Shown here in pieces: positions 17,790 through 27,302 of a DNA stretch of 64,000 bases. The DNA is from Dyella lipolytica (GTDB lineage: Bacteria; Pseudomonadota; Gammaproteobacteria; Xanthomonadales; Rhodanobacteraceae). Within the stretch, counting starts at the first letter, position 1. Every line of letters begins with the position of its first letter. The translations under genes and the position numbers were made by a program. The notes under the pieces are model-generated. The model worked only from the letters and a program-made list of their open reading frames with translations, was not told the origin of the DNA and searched no databases. The DNA lies in NCBI RefSeq assembly GCF_030160075.1, contig NZ_BSNQ01000009.1, forward strand, positions 802,295-866,294, in the 5' to 3' direction.

Positions 17790-20423
17790 ATGCAGATGCC
17801 GACTATGACGACCGCGGAATCCACTTACCGCAGCCGCGCCCCCTGGTGGTTCAACCTCGCCGGGCACCTGCTTGAACCCTGGGTACGCATCCGCCGCGAC
17901 CCGGCCGAACCGGCCGGTCTGTTGCAAGGCGATGCGCCCGTTTGCTACGTCATCGAGCGCGACGGTTTTTCCGACGCGCTGATCCTGGATCGCGCGTGCC
18001 GCGAAGCGGGCCTGCCGAGCCCGATGCAGCCGCTGCCCAACACGCGCCGCCGACGCTCGGTGTTTGCGCTGGCACGTCGCGATGGCTGGTTGTTCGGGCG
18101 CAATCGAAAGCGCTCGCCGAACGAACCGCTCGGCCAACTCGTGCGCTCGCTGGAAGGTTTCCCTGATCGAGACATTCAGATCGTGCCTGTCTCGATCTAT
18201 GTAGGTCGCGCACCGACGCGTGAATCCGGCTGGTTCAGCGTGCTGTTTTCGGAAAACTGGGTGGTGGTCGGTCGCTTCCGCCGCATGCTCGCTCTGTTGC
18301 TCAACGGTCGCGACACCGTGGTGCACTTCTCCGCACCGGTGTCGCTGCGCACCGTCTTGAACGAAGAAGGCGAAATTCGTCCCGAACGTTTCGCGCGCAA
18401 GATGGCGCGCGTGCTGCGTACTCACTTCCGCCGCATTCGTGCAGCGGTCATCGGGCCAGACCTTTCGCACCGCCGCACCGTGGTCGATGCAGTGCTGAAC
18501 TCCGAACCAGTACGCACCGCGATCACCGCCACCGCCGCCAAAGAAAACATCAGCTACGGCAAATCGTGGGAACGCGCGCAGAAGATGGCGATGGAAATCG
18601 CCGCCGACTACTCGCATCCCGTCGTGCGCTCGGCGTCGTTCCTGCTGCGCAACTTCTGGAACAAGCTGTACGACGGCATCACCATGCACCACTTCGACAA
18701 GGCCCGCGCCGCCGCGCCTGGCTACGAAGTGGTCTATGTGCCCAGCCATCGCAGCCACGCCGACTATCTGCTGATGTCCTATCAGCTGCACGCATCGGGC
18801 GTGGTAGTGCCGCATATCGCGGCCGGCGTGAATCTCAATCTGCCGCTGATCGGTCCGATCCTGCGTCGCGGCGGCGCGTTCTTCTTGCGCCGCAGCTTCA
18901 AGGGCAACGCCCTCTATCCGGTGGTGTTCAACGAATACGTCGCGCAGCTGATCGATCGCGGTGTGCCGATGGAATATTTCATCGAAGGCGGACGCTCACG
19001 CACCGGCCGCTTGCTCGCGCCGCGCGCCGGCATGCTGGCGATGACGGTGCGCGCCTATCTGCGTGCGCCGCGCCGCCCTGTGCTGTTCCAGCCGGTGTAT
19101 ATCGGTTACGAAAAGCTGATGGAAGGAAAGAGTTACATCGGCGAGCTTTCCGGCAAACCGAAGGAAAAGGAATCGCTGATCGGCCTGTTACGCGGCCTCG
19201 GCGTGTTGCGCCAGCGCTATGGCCATGTTGCGCTCAACTTCGGCGAGCCGATCGAACTCAATCCTCTGCTCGACGCCATGGCCGGCGATTGGCGCGAGGC
19301 CGGCACCGATCCGAATAGCAAGCCGGAGTGGCTCAACGCCGTGGTGGGCAAGCTGGCGGAAAAGATCCAGATCAACATCAACCGCGCCGCCGACGTCAAT
19401 CCCATCAACCTGCTTGCGCTTGCCTTGCTGGCCACGCCCAAACACGCGATGGCGGAAAACGATCTGCTGGCGCAGCTGGAACTGATGAAGGCCTTGCTCG
19501 AGGAACTGCCCTATTCGGACCGCATGACGCTTACGCCGCTGGATCCTTCTGCCATCGTCGCGTATGGCGAGCAGATGGGTTGGATCACGCGCGTAAACCA
19601 TCCGCTTGGCGACGTGCTGACGGTGGAAGGCGAACAGGCGGTGCTGCTGAGCTACTTCCGCAACAACGTCCTCCATCTCACCGCTGCCGCGGCATGGGTG
19701 GCCTGTTGCTTCCTCAACAATCGCCGCATGTCGCGCGCCTCGATTCTTCGCCTGGGCCGCATCATTTATCCCTTTATCCAGGGCGAACTGTTTCTGCCCT
19801 GGGACAGCGAGGGCTTCGGTGCGCAGCTGCAGGCAACCATCGACTTCTTCGTGCGCCGCGGCCTGCTGGAAGCCTCCGGCGAAGGCCGCCTGCTGGAACG
19901 CGGCCCCGGCCAGGACGATGCTGCCTACCAGCTCAAAGTGATTGCGCGCAGCCTGATCCAGGCCTTCGAGCGCTACTACATCGCCATCGCCGCGCTGGTG
20001 AAGAACGGCCCGCACACCATCACCGCGGCCGAACTGGAAAACGTCTGCACACTCACCGCACAACGCCTGAGCCTGCTCAACGAACCATCCGCACCGGAAT
20101 TCTTCGACAAGGCGCTGTTCCGCGGCTTTATCCATAAGCTGCGCGAAGGCCGCGTGGTGTGGACCGACGAAGAAGGCAAGCTCGACTACACCGCCGCGCT
20201 GGAAGACATGGTGCGCGACGCGCGCGTGATTCTCGCCCGCGAAATGCGTCACTCCATCCTCAAGATCACCGGTGGCGATAGCGAGAAAGAAGCGCCGCGC
20301 CATACCGAGCCGGACGTCCCACCGACACCCGCGGAGACCATGAATACCAGCGAAGAACTGCACGAGCGACATGTGATTGCCGAACATCGTGAGCATGCGC
20401 CGCTGGACGAAGAGAAAGATTGA
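17790..20423 (+). CDS. plsB: Glycerol-3-phosphate 1-O-acyltransferase PlsB
   Basis: Inner-membrane-associated enzyme that makes 1-acyl-sn-glycerol-3-phosphate from glycerol 3-phosphate and acyl-CoA or acyl-ACP, the first phospholipid step. The 877-residue protein has the four acyltransferase blocks: VPSHRSHADYLL (about 317-328, with catalytic HX4D), GGAFFLRRSFKGN, YFIEGGRSRTGRLL, and the proline block FQPVYIGYEKLMEG. It is about 70 residues longer than E. coli PlsB, partly through a polar C-terminal tail (HTEPDVPPTPAET onward). Alternative ATGs at 17796 and 17805 would remove 2 or 5 residues. Confidence 0.96.
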   Translation: MQMPTMTTAESTYRSRAPWWFNLAGHLLEPWVRIRRDPAEPAGLLQGDAPVCYVIERDGFSDALILDRACREAGLPSPMQPLPNTRRRRSVFALARRDGWLFGRNRKRSPNEPLGQLVRSLEGFPDRDIQIVPVSIYVGRAPTRESGWFSVLFSENWVVVGRFRRMLALLLNGRDTVVHFSAPVSLRTVLNEEGEIRPERFARKMARVLRTHFRRIRAAVIGPDLSHRRTVVDAVLNSEPVRTAITATAAKENISYGKSWERAQKMAMEIAADYSHPVVRSASFLLRNFWNKLYDGITMHHFDKARAAAPGYEVVYVPSHRSHADYLLMSYQLHASGVVVPHIAAGVNLNLPLIGPILRRGGAFFLRRSFKGNALYPVVFNEYVAQLIDRGVPMEYFIEGGRSRTGRLLAPRAGMLAMTVRAYLRAPRRPVLFQPVYIGYEKLMEGKSYIGELSGKPKEKESLIGLLRGLGVLRQRYGHVALNFGEPIELNPLLDAMAGDWREAGTDPNSKPEWLNAVVGKLAEKIQININRAADVNPINLLALALLATPKHAMAENDLLAQLELMKALLEELPYSDRMTLTPLDPSAIVAYGEQMGWITRVNHPLGDVLTVEGEQAVLLSYFRNNVLHLTAAAAWVACCFLNNRRMSRASILRLGRIIYPFIQGELFLPWDSEGFGAQLQATIDFFVRRGLLEASGEGRLLERGPGQDDAAYQLKVIARSLIQAFERYYIAIAALVKNGPHTITAAELENVCTLTAQRLSLLNEPSAPEFFDKALFRGFIHKLREGRVVWTDEEGKLDYTAALEDMVRDARVILAREMRHSILKITGGDSEKEAPRHTEPDVPPTPAETMNTSEELHERHVIAEHREHAPLDEEKD

Positions 20424-20463
20424 CGGCCTCACGCGCGTTGGGGTTCGCCGCACTTACTCCAAC

Positions 20464-21378
20464 CTACGGTGCAATACCCGTAGCAATCGCTTCGATCACA
20501 CACTGTCGAAACCATAGATGGGCCGGGTCGTCATTCGTCGACTCGTGCCAATACGCCAGTATCGGAAACGCTTTCAGTTTGATCGGTAACGGTAATATCG
20601 CAATCGGCAATAACGTCGACAGATGCAACGCATAGGAGCGCGGTACGGTCAGCAGCAAATCGGTGCTCGACGCAATCTGGCATGCCGAAAAATAATGTTG
20701 ACAAACCAGTCGCACGTGGCGAAACGTCCCGCTCTGACCCAGCAGCACATCCAATGCACTCGCTTCGCCTAGTGGTGAAACGGTGACGTGCTCGGCGTCG
20801 AGGTAATCACCGCGCTTCAGCTGCGACGACAGCGGATGCCCGGCACGCATCACCACCACCAATGTCTCCTCCGCCAGCGGCTGACGCACGATCTGCGGCC
20901 CGGCGCGCAACGGGCGGTCGACCACCAGGTTCAATGTTCCTGCGCGCAGCTCGCGCTCGACGTCATCGGCGGCGATGCGGTGACTGACGACGCGAACATG
21001 CGGCGCTTCGCGCTCGATCTGCTTGAGCAACGCAGGAAGTGCGATCGACTCCAGGATGTCGCGAAAACCCACCGCAAATTCCAGCTCCAGTCGCGCCGGA
21101 TCGAAACGCGGCTGCGCGTGCGCGCTCGCGTGCAATCCCTCCAGATGTGCTTGCACGGCGGGCATCATCGTGCGCACTTTTTCCGTAGGCAGCAGCCGAT
21201 TGCCCTGGCGCACGAACAACGGATCACCGAGATGGTCGCGCAATCGCTTCAAAGCATGCGTTACCGCCGGCTGGGTGAGATGCAGCACGCGCGCCGCGGC
21301 GCTGACGCCGCCATAGGTATAAATCGCGTCCAGCACGCGGAATAGGTTGAGATCGATGCGGCTGTCCGCGCGGTCCAT
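20464..21378 (-). CDS. LysR-family transcriptional regulator
   Basis: The 304-residue protein begins MDRADSRIDLNLFRVLDAIY and has a typical LysR winged-helix: GGVSAAARVLHLTQPAVTHALKRLRDHLGDPLFVR (about residues 22-56). An effector-binding domain follows. It belongs to the NodD/LeuO-like subgroup by its DLNLF start. An in-frame ATG at 21420 would add 14 residues; 21378 matches the family. It is divergent from the acyl-CoA operon beginning at 21510 and is the likely regulator of that operon and of itself. Confidence 0.92.
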   Translation of the reverse strand: MDRADSRIDLNLFRVLDAIYTYGGVSAAARVLHLTQPAVTHALKRLRDHLGDPLFVRQGNRLLPTEKVRTMMPAVQAHLEGLHASAHAQPRFDPARLELEFAVGFRDILESIALPALLKQIEREAPHVRVVSHRIAADDVERELRAGTLNLVVDRPLRAGPQIVRQPLAEETLVVVMRAGHPLSSQLKRGDYLDAEHVTVSPLGEASALDVLLGQSGTFRHVRLVCQHYFSACQIASSTDLLLTVPRSYALHLSTLLPIAILPLPIKLKAFPILAYWHESTNDDPAHLWFRQCVIEAIATGIAP

Positions 21379-21466
21379 GGAGGCGTCTCGATAAGGTGTT
21401 TTCAGGATACGCCAACCCATGCATGAAAATGATATCTACCCATAAGACATATTCATTTCAATAATC

Positions 21467-21478
21467 CCCTTATAAGGG
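21467..21478. promoter_or_regulatory. 12-bp perfect palindrome in the LysR/acyl-CoA operon promoter region
   Basis: CCCTTATAAGGG is a perfect palindrome centred 38 bases before the acyl-CoA dehydrogenase start. Its TTATAA core could also be a -10 element. It is a candidate operator or promoter core; the binding protein is not known. Confidence 0.4.
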
Positions 21479-21509
21479 CGTAGGCTGGTGGGATTGAGGA
21501 GAGAAGCCC

Positions 21510-22739
21510 ATGGATTTCGCCCCCTCCGAACGCACTCAAACCCTGGCCGAACACCTGACGCGCTTCATGCGCGAAGAGGTCGTGCCAGCTGAGCCCCTCT
21601 ACGCCGCCGAGTTGACCGGCAGCGCGGACCATCGCGCATGGCGGCAGCCGGCGATCATGGAAACGCTGAAGAACAAGGCACGTGCAGCCAGATTGTGGAA
21701 TCTGTTCCTGCCTGATGCCGAACTCGGCGCCGGCCTGAGCAACACGGATTACGCGCCGCTGGCCGAGATCATGGGCCACTCGTTCATCGCCCCCGAAGTG
21801 TTCAATTGCAGCGCGCCGGATACCGGCAATATGGAAGTGCTGCATCGCTACGGCACCGCCGAACAACGCGAGCGCTGGCTGAAACCCTTGCTCGCCGGCG
21901 AGACCCGTTCGGCCTTCGGCATGACGGAGCCCGAGGTGGCCTCCTCCGACGCCACCAATATGCAGGCTACGGCGCGTATCGATGGCGATCACGTCGTACT
22001 GAACGGTCGCAAATGGTGGACCACCGGCGCGGGCCATCCGCATTGCCGCTTCGTGATCTTTATGGGCTTGAGCGATCCCGACGCCGAGCCTCATCGACGG
22101 CACGCCATGGTGATCTGTCCGCTCGACACACCCGGCGTAAAAATCGAACGCATGCTGCCGGTGTTCCATCACTACGACGAACCTTCCGGACACGGCGAAC
22201 TGAGTTTTACCGATGTGCGTGTTCCCATCGGGAACGTGATACTCGGCCCCGGGCGCGGTTTCGAGATTGCGCAAGGACGACTGGGACCCGGGCGCATCCA
22301 CCACTGCATGCGCGCGATCGGCGCTGCGGAACGCGCCTTGTCGCTGCTGTGCAAACGCGCCAGTTCGCGCGTCGCCTTCGGCAAGCCGCTAGCGGAACTC
22401 GGCGGCAATCCCGATATTGTGGCGAACCTGCGCATGGCCATCGATCAAGCGCGCCTGCTCACGCTCAAGACGGCCTGGACGCTCGACACGCAAGGCACCA
22501 AGGCAGCCTTGAGCCTGATCTCGCAGATCAAAGTGGTGGTACCCGCCGTCGCGCAGCAGGCTGCCGATGCCGCGATACAGATTCATGGCGGCGCGGGTCT
22601 GTCCGATGATTTCCCGTTGGCCCAGCTGTTTGCTTATGCGCGCGTGCTGCGCCTGGCCGACGGCCCGGATGAAGTGCATCGTGGTGTGATCGCCAAACTG
22701 GAAGCGAAGGCGCAAGAGAGCAGGGAGTCTTTCCGATGA
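21510..22739 (+). CDS. Acyl-CoA dehydrogenase (ACAD10/11- and LvaC-like)
   Basis: This 409-residue flavoprotein oxidises or rearranges an acyl-CoA. Visible motifs are [16 protein letters not shown] (FAD/acyl-CoA loop), [10 protein letters not shown], the [15 protein letters not shown] block and the C-terminal [11 protein letters not shown] segment. These wordings match the ACAD10/11 group, whose members act with an APH-type kinase, encoded next door here with a four-base overlap. A strong site (GAGGAGAG) precedes the ATG. It is the first gene of a six-gene operon, divergent from the LysR gene. Confidence 0.92.
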   Translation: MDFAPSERTQTLAEHLTRFMREEVVPAEPLYAAELTGSADHRAWRQPAIMETLKNKARAARLWNLFLPDAELGAGLSNTDYAPLAEIMGHSFIAPEVFNCSAPDTGNMEVLHRYGTAEQRERWLKPLLAGETRSAFGMTEPEVASSDATNMQATARIDGDHVVLNGRKWWTTGAGHPHCRFVIFMGLSDPDAEPHRRHAMVICPLDTPGVKIERMLPVFHHYDEPSGHGELSFTDVRVPIGNVILGPGRGFEIAQGRLGPGRIHHCMRAIGAAERALSLLCKRASSRVAFGKPLAELGGNPDIVANLRMAIDQARLLTLKTAWTLDTQGTKAALSLISQIKVVVPAVAQQAADAAIQIHGGAGLSDDFPLAQLFAYARVLRLADGPDEVHRGVIAKLEAKAQESRESFR

Positions 22740-23806
22740 CCGCCACGCTGGATCAGGCACGCAGCTTGCGCGAAGAGGATGCGTTCGATGTCGCCCGCGT
22801 CGACGCCTACCTCAAGCAACACATCGAAGGTTTGCATGGCGTACCTGCGGTGGCGCAGTTCCCGGGCGGCGCCTCCAACCTCACCTATCTGCTGACCTAT
22901 CCGAACCGCGAACTGGTGCTGCGCCGTCCACCGGCCGGTGCCAAGGCGAAATCGGCGCACGACATGCTGCGCGAGGCGCAGGTGATGGCAGCGCTGAAAC
23001 CGCACTATCCCTACGTGCCGGCCATTCTCGCCGCCTGCGACGACACGACGGTGATCGGCCAGCATTTCTACGTGATGGAACGCTTGCGCGGCAGCATTCT
23101 GCGCCGCGATCTGCCTGCCGAACTCGGCCTCGATACGGAAGGCGTGCGCAAGCTCTGCCTAGGGTTTGTCGACAGGCTGGTCGAACTGCATCGCGTCGAC
23201 ACGTCAAACCCTGAGCTGCAACACATCGGCAAGGGCGACGGCTACATCGCGCGACAGGTTTCCGGCTGGAGCGATCGCTGGCGTCAGGCTCTTACTGAAG
23301 ACACCGATCCCTGCGAAGACGTGGCTGCGTGGCTAAGCGAAAAGCAGCCCGCCCTCGACAATGCAAGCTGCATCATCCACAACGACTACCGCTTCGACAA
23401 TGTCGTGCTGGATCCGCTGCAACCGTTACGCATCATCGGCGTGCTCGATTGGGAAATGGCGACGATAGGCGATCCACTGATGGATCTCGGCGGTTCGCTG
23501 GCGTACTGGGTGCAAGCCGATGATGATGCGACGTTTCAGTCGTTCCGCCGCCAACCGTCGAATGCGCCCGGCATGCTGACGCGACGCGAAGCGGTCGATT
23601 ACTACGGCAGCCGCACCGGCCGGAGCGTGGACAACTTCGATTTCTACGAGGTGTTCGGCCTGTTTCGGCTGATGGTGATCATCCAGCAGATCTATCGCCG
23701 TTTCGTGCTGGGCCAAACCACCAACCCGCAGTTCGCGGGCTTCGGCCACGCCGCCCGCTACATGGGCGAACGCTGCCGCCGCATCATCGCTCGCTCGGCG
23801 TTGTAA
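22736..23806 (+). CDS. APH-fold kinase associated with acyl-CoA dehydrogenase (LvaA/ACAD11 N-domain-like)
   Basis: The 356-residue protein has the aminoglycoside-phosphotransferase fold: [23 protein letters not shown] at the N-lobe, catalytic loop [12 protein letters not shown] and metal-binding [17 protein letters not shown]. In animals this fold is fused to acyl-CoA dehydrogenase (ACAD10/11). In Pseudomonas putida LvaA phosphorylates 4-hydroxyacyl-CoA before elimination. Its ATGA overlap with the dehydrogenase gene argues for the same pairing here. The substrate is inferred. Confidence 0.88.
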   Translation: MTATLDQARSLREEDAFDVARVDAYLKQHIEGLHGVPAVAQFPGGASNLTYLLTYPNRELVLRRPPAGAKAKSAHDMLREAQVMAALKPHYPYVPAILAACDDTTVIGQHFYVMERLRGSILRRDLPAELGLDTEGVRKLCLGFVDRLVELHRVDTSNPELQHIGKGDGYIARQVSGWSDRWRQALTEDTDPCEDVAAWLSEKQPALDNASCIIHNDYRFDNVVLDPLQPLRIIGVLDWEMATIGDPLMDLGGSLAYWVQADDDATFQSFRRQPSNAPGMLTRREAVDYYGSRTGRSVDNFDFYEVFGLFRLMVIIQQIYRRFVLGQTTNPQFAGFGHAARYMGERCRRIIARSAL

Positions 23807-23808
23807 CC

Positions 23809-24498
23809 ATGCGCAGCCTGCTACTGATCCGCCACGGGCAGGCCAGCTTCAGGGCGGCGGATTACGATCGCTTGTCACCCGTGGGCGAAGAACAATCGCA
23901 ACGTCTCGGCGCGTGGCTGGCCAGTTGTGGTCCCACACCGGAACTTGTTGCCGTGGGACCTCGGCAACGTCACTTGCGTACCGCCGAACTCTGTCTCGGA
24001 TCCGCGCGCATCGATCGCCCGCTGTTGCATTTAGAGGGACTGGACGAAGTCGATCATCAGGAACTGCTTGCCCGTTTGCGCCCGGATCTTGAGGGTCCCG
24101 ATGCACTGCGCGCCGAACTGAAGCAGGCGCCCGATCCGCATCGCGCCTTCCAGAAGCTATTCGCTACGGCGATTACACGCTGGATCAGTGGTGCACACGA
24201 TGCCGACTACACGCTCACCTGGCCACGCTTTCGCGGGAACGTGCTGCAGGCTTTGCGCACGCTGGCAGATCATCAGGCAAAAACGATCTGGGCATTTACT
24301 TCGGGAGGGCCGATCGCGGTGATTGCCAATACCGTCACCGAAGCGCCTGCCGCGCAAACGTTCAAACTCAGCTGGCCGCTGGTGAATACCAGTCTCACGC
24401 GACTGCGCCTGGGAAAACAGGGTGCGTCGCTCGTCACCTACAACGCGTGGCCGCATTTGGAGCGGACCGAAGACCAGCATCTGGTTACGCTTCGTTGA
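23809..24498 (+). CDS. Histidine phosphatase family protein
   Basis: The 229-residue protein starts MRSLLLIRHGQASF, with the RHG motif supplying the phosphohistidine nucleophile. A second conserved histidine seems not to be in the usual GH context: the corresponding region reads WAFTSGGPIAVIAN, where many family members have xHGGxI. Thr-Ser-Gly-Gly in place of His-Gly-Gly may lower or change activity. It lies 2 bases after the kinase gene within the acyl-CoA operon. Substrate unknown. Confidence 0.82.
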   Translation: MRSLLLIRHGQASFRAADYDRLSPVGEEQSQRLGAWLASCGPTPELVAVGPRQRHLRTAELCLGSARIDRPLLHLEGLDEVDHQELLARLRPDLEGPDALRAELKQAPDPHRAFQKLFATAITRWISGAHDADYTLTWPRFRGNVLQALRTLADHQAKTIWAFTSGGPIAVIANTVTEAPAAQTFKLSWPLVNTSLTRLRLGKQGASLVTYNAWPHLERTEDQHLVTLR

Positions 24499-24528
24499 AC
24501 TCTTCTCACTTCGCCGGAATGACCGATC

Positions 24529-25299
24529 ATGACCACATCGCCAAGCTTCGACCTCACCGGCAAAATCGCCATCGTTACCGGCGCCAGCCGTGGCATCGGC
24601 GCCGAGATCGCCAAGTTGCTGGCTGCACACGGCGCGCACACGATCGTGTCGAGCCGCAAGCAGGCCGATTGTCAGACGGTGGTCGACGAGATCGCCGCCT
24701 CGGGTGGTTCGGCCGAAGCAATGGCCTGCCATATCGGCGAGCTGGAACACATTGAGGCGCTATTTGCGCAAGTCGCACAAAAGCACGGTCGCCTCGACAT
24801 CCTCGTCAACAACGCGGCCACCAATCCCTTCTTCGGCCACATTCTGGATACCGAGCCGTCGATCTTCCAGAAAACCGTCGATGTGAACATCCGCGGTTAC
24901 TTCTATATGTCCACGCACGGCGCGCGGTTAATGGCGAAGAACGGCGGTGGCTCGATCGTTAACGTGGCTTCGGTCAACGGCGTGGTGCCGGGCATGCAGC
25001 AAGGCATCTACTCGATCACCAAGGCAGCCGTCATTTCAATGACCAAAGCGTTTGCCGTTGAGTGCGCCGAATCCGGCGTGCGCTGCAACGCATTGCTGCC
25101 GGGTTTGACCGATACCAAGTTCGCCTCGGTGTTGGTCAATACGCCGGCCATCCTCAAACACGCATTGGCGCACGTGCCGATGCGGCGCGTGGCGCAGCCT
25201 TCGGAAATGGCGGGCGCCGTGCTCTATCTCGCTTCCGATGCAGCGTCCTACACCACCGGCGCGGTGTTGAACGTCGACGGCGGCTATCTCAGCGTTTGA
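24529..25299 (+). CDS. SDR family oxidoreductase
   Basis: The 256-residue short-chain dehydrogenase has TGASRGIGAEIA (cofactor motif, about 17-28), NNAAT, and the catalytic YSITKAAV (Tyr/Lys) after the serine in NVASVNG. The C-terminal YTTGAVLNVDGGYLSV is the usual end. It resembles LvaD-like or 3-hydroxyacyl dehydrogenases in such operons. The cofactor is probably NAD(H) or NADP(H); the sequence does not settle which. Confidence 0.88.
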   Translation: MTTSPSFDLTGKIAIVTGASRGIGAEIAKLLAAHGAHTIVSSRKQADCQTVVDEIAASGGSAEAMACHIGELEHIEALFAQVAQKHGRLDILVNNAATNPFFGHILDTEPSIFQKTVDVNIRGYFYMSTHGARLMAKNGGGSIVNVASVNGVVPGMQQGIYSITKAAVISMTKAFAVECAESGVRCNALLPGLTDTKFASVLVNTPAILKHALAHVPMRRVAQPSEMAGAVLYLASDAASYTTGAVLNVDGGYLSV

Positions 25300-25315
25300 A
25301 CTCTTGGATACCCAC

Positions 25316-26104
25316 ATGACCCATGTTTCCGCACAACGCGTTGCAGGCAAGTGCGCTTTCGTCACCGGTGCAGCCGGAGGTCTGGGCGCAGCTACTGCGC
25401 GCATGCTGGCCCGGCATGGTGCCAAAGTTTTCATCACCGATATCGACGAGCAAGCGCTCGGCGCGGTCGCCGAAGACATCAACCGCGAACTCGGTGCGCA
25501 GGTCGCATGGTCCGCCGTGCAGGACGTACGGGACGAAGCGACTTGGCAGCGATTGCTGGCCGAGGCGGCGCAAACCATGGGCGGCCTGTCGGTGCTGGTG
25601 AACAACGCCGGCATCGGCTCGCTGGGCAGCGTGGAGCAGATCGAGCTGAAGGAATGGCGCCGCGTGATGGGTATCAACGTTGAAAGTATTCTGCTCGGCT
25701 GCAAGTACGCCCTCCCGTTCCTTCGCAAGCAGCAACCTGCGTCGATCGTGAACATTTCTTCGCTGGCCGCTTTCAAGGTCGATCCGGATTACACCGCCTA
25801 CAACACCTCCAAAGCAGCGGTTGCGATGTTGACCAAATCGGTGGCGGTCGATTGCGCGCGGCAGAAGATCGACGTGCGCTGCAATTCGATCCATCCGGCC
25901 TTTATTCGCACTGGTATCGTGGCACCATTCTTTGCAGCACTTGGCGAAGAGGAAGCTACGCGTAAACTCACGCGCGGCATTCCCATGCGTCGCCTCGGTG
26001 AACCCGATGACGTCGCCTATGCCGTGCTATATCTCGCCTCCGACGAAAGCCGCTACGTCACCGCGGCCGAACTCGTCATCGACGGCGGCGCTTGCGCTGT
26101 TTAA
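25316..26104 (+). CDS. SDR family oxidoreductase (hydroxysteroid/glucose dehydrogenase-like)
   Basis: The 262-residue second short-chain dehydrogenase of the operon has TGAAGGLGAATA near residue 18, an Asp in the ITDID segment favouring NAD(H), NNAGIGSLG, the Ser of NISSLAA and the active-site YNTSKAAV. The ATG at 25316 is preferred to a TTG at 25304. It lies 16 bases downstream of the first SDR gene. The two SDRs are clearly different in sequence, suggesting separate steps rather than a recent duplication. Confidence 0.88.
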   Translation: MTHVSAQRVAGKCAFVTGAAGGLGAATARMLARHGAKVFITDIDEQALGAVAEDINRELGAQVAWSAVQDVRDEATWQRLLAEAAQTMGGLSVLVNNAGIGSLGSVEQIELKEWRRVMGINVESILLGCKYALPFLRKQQPASIVNISSLAAFKVDPDYTAYNTSKAAVAMLTKSVAVDCARQKIDVRCNSIHPAFIRTGIVAPFFAALGEEEATRKLTRGIPMRRLGEPDDVAYAVLYLASDESRYVTAAELVIDGGACAV

Positions 26105-26130
26105 TCGCCCTTCTCACAGGTCATTTCGCC

Positions 26131-27150
26131 ATGTCTCTTGTCAATCGCCAGCTGCGCCTCAAGACCCGCCCCGAAGGATTGGTCAAGCGCGAAGACTTTG
26201 ATCTACAGCAGCAGCCCGTTCCCGAACTCAAGGAAGGCGAGTTTCTCGTGCGTGTGCTGTACCTGTCGATGGATCCCACCAATCGCGTGTGGATGAGCGA
26301 TATTCCTCAGTACATGCCGCCCGTAGCGATCGGCGAAGTGATGCGTGCCTTGGGTCTTGGCCGTGTGGTCGCATCGAAATCCGCGCACTTTGCCGAAGGC
26401 GATCTGGTGCAAGGCCTTGTGGGCTGGCAGGACTACGCCGTGATCGACGACCGTCGCCGCAAGGATTACGTCAAGCTGCCGCCGCATCCATCCGTGCCGC
26501 TGCCCACCTTGCTCGGTGCCTGCGGCTTCAGCGGTATCACGGCGTATTACGGTCTCACCGAGATCGCACCCGTACAACCGGGCGAAACCTTGGTGGTCTC
26601 CGCCGCCGCAGGATCGGTAGGTTCGATCGCCGGCCAGATCGGCAAATTGCGCGGCGCGCGCGTTGTGGGCATTGCAGGCGGCCCTGACAAATGTCGCCAC
26701 CTGGTCGAAGACCTTGGCTTCGACGCCGCCGTCGACTACAAGGCCGACGACTGGAAACAGGCCTTGGCCGATGCCACGCCAGACGGCGTGCACGTGAACT
26801 TCGAAAACGTTGGCGGCGCCGTGATGCGCGCCGTGTTGTCGCGCATGGTCAACGGCGGTCGCGTGGCGCTCTGCGGGCTGATCGCCAACTACACCAGCGA
26901 TACGCGCCCGGGCGCCGACTACAGCATCATCATCGTCAAACGGCTCACCGTGCGCGGCTTCCTCGCCTTCGACTACGCCGATACGCACAAGGCTGCGCAG
27001 GAACTGGTGGGCTGGGTTCAGAGCGGTCGCATCAAGGCCGAGGAAACCATCGAAGATGGCCTGGAAAACGCACCGCTCGTATTGAACAAACTGTTCGAGG
27101 GCAGCAACAGGGGCAAGCTGCTGCTGCGTGTTTCCGATGACACGCATTGA
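26131..27150 (+). CDS. NADP-dependent oxidoreductase, MDR family (alkenal/enone reductase-like)
   Basis: The 339-residue medium-chain reductase of the leukotriene-B4 12-hydroxydehydrogenase/CurA type has a GroES-like N-terminal domain (LSMDPTNRVWM), nucleotide motif VSAAAGSVGSIAGQIGK and the hallmark VNFENVGG. Zinc ligands are absent. Such enzymes reduce the double bond of enones or alkenals with NADPH. The ATG at 26131 gives the family start MSLVNRQLRLK. It is the last gene of the acyl-CoA operon and is followed by an inverted repeat. Confidence 0.9.
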   Translation: MSLVNRQLRLKTRPEGLVKREDFDLQQQPVPELKEGEFLVRVLYLSMDPTNRVWMSDIPQYMPPVAIGEVMRALGLGRVVASKSAHFAEGDLVQGLVGWQDYAVIDDRRRKDYVKLPPHPSVPLPTLLGACGFSGITAYYGLTEIAPVQPGETLVVSAAAGSVGSIAGQIGKLRGARVVGIAGGPDKCRHLVEDLGFDAAVDYKADDWKQALADATPDGVHVNFENVGGAVMRAVLSRMVNGGRVALCGLIANYTSDTRPGADYSIIIVKRLTVRGFLAFDYADTHKAAQELVGWVQSGRIKAEETIEDGLENAPLVLNKLFEGSNRGKLLLRVSDDTH

Positions 27151-27168
27151 CTGGACGCATTCGCTAAC

Positions 27169-27200
27169 CGCAAGGCATCGACGTCTATCGATGCCTTGCG
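27169..27200. terminator. Inverted repeat closing the acyl-CoA operon
   Basis: The arms CGCAAGGCATCGA (27169-27181) and TCGATGCCTTGCG (27188-27200) form a perfect 13-base stem with a six-base loop. There is no T tract, so it may be a transcript-stabilising or terminator-like hairpin. Confidence 0.6.
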
Positions 27201-27302
27201 ATCTCGCAAACGATCGGAAGCTGCGGATCAGCAGCCCTTTATGTCGTATAGGCGCCGGATAACCTTCCCTTATCCACACCCGCCTTCCTGTACCATGCCG
27301 GC

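Noticed and set aside
17583-18815. 410-codon minus-strand frame opposite the lipoprotein and plsB genes
   Set aside because: Composition (His/Arg/Gly rich) and lack of motifs mark it as a shadow; PlsB motifs on the plus strand are unmistakable.
19188-20453. 421-codon minus-strand frame opposite plsB
   Set aside because: Shadow frame with no recognisable domain and antisense codon pattern.
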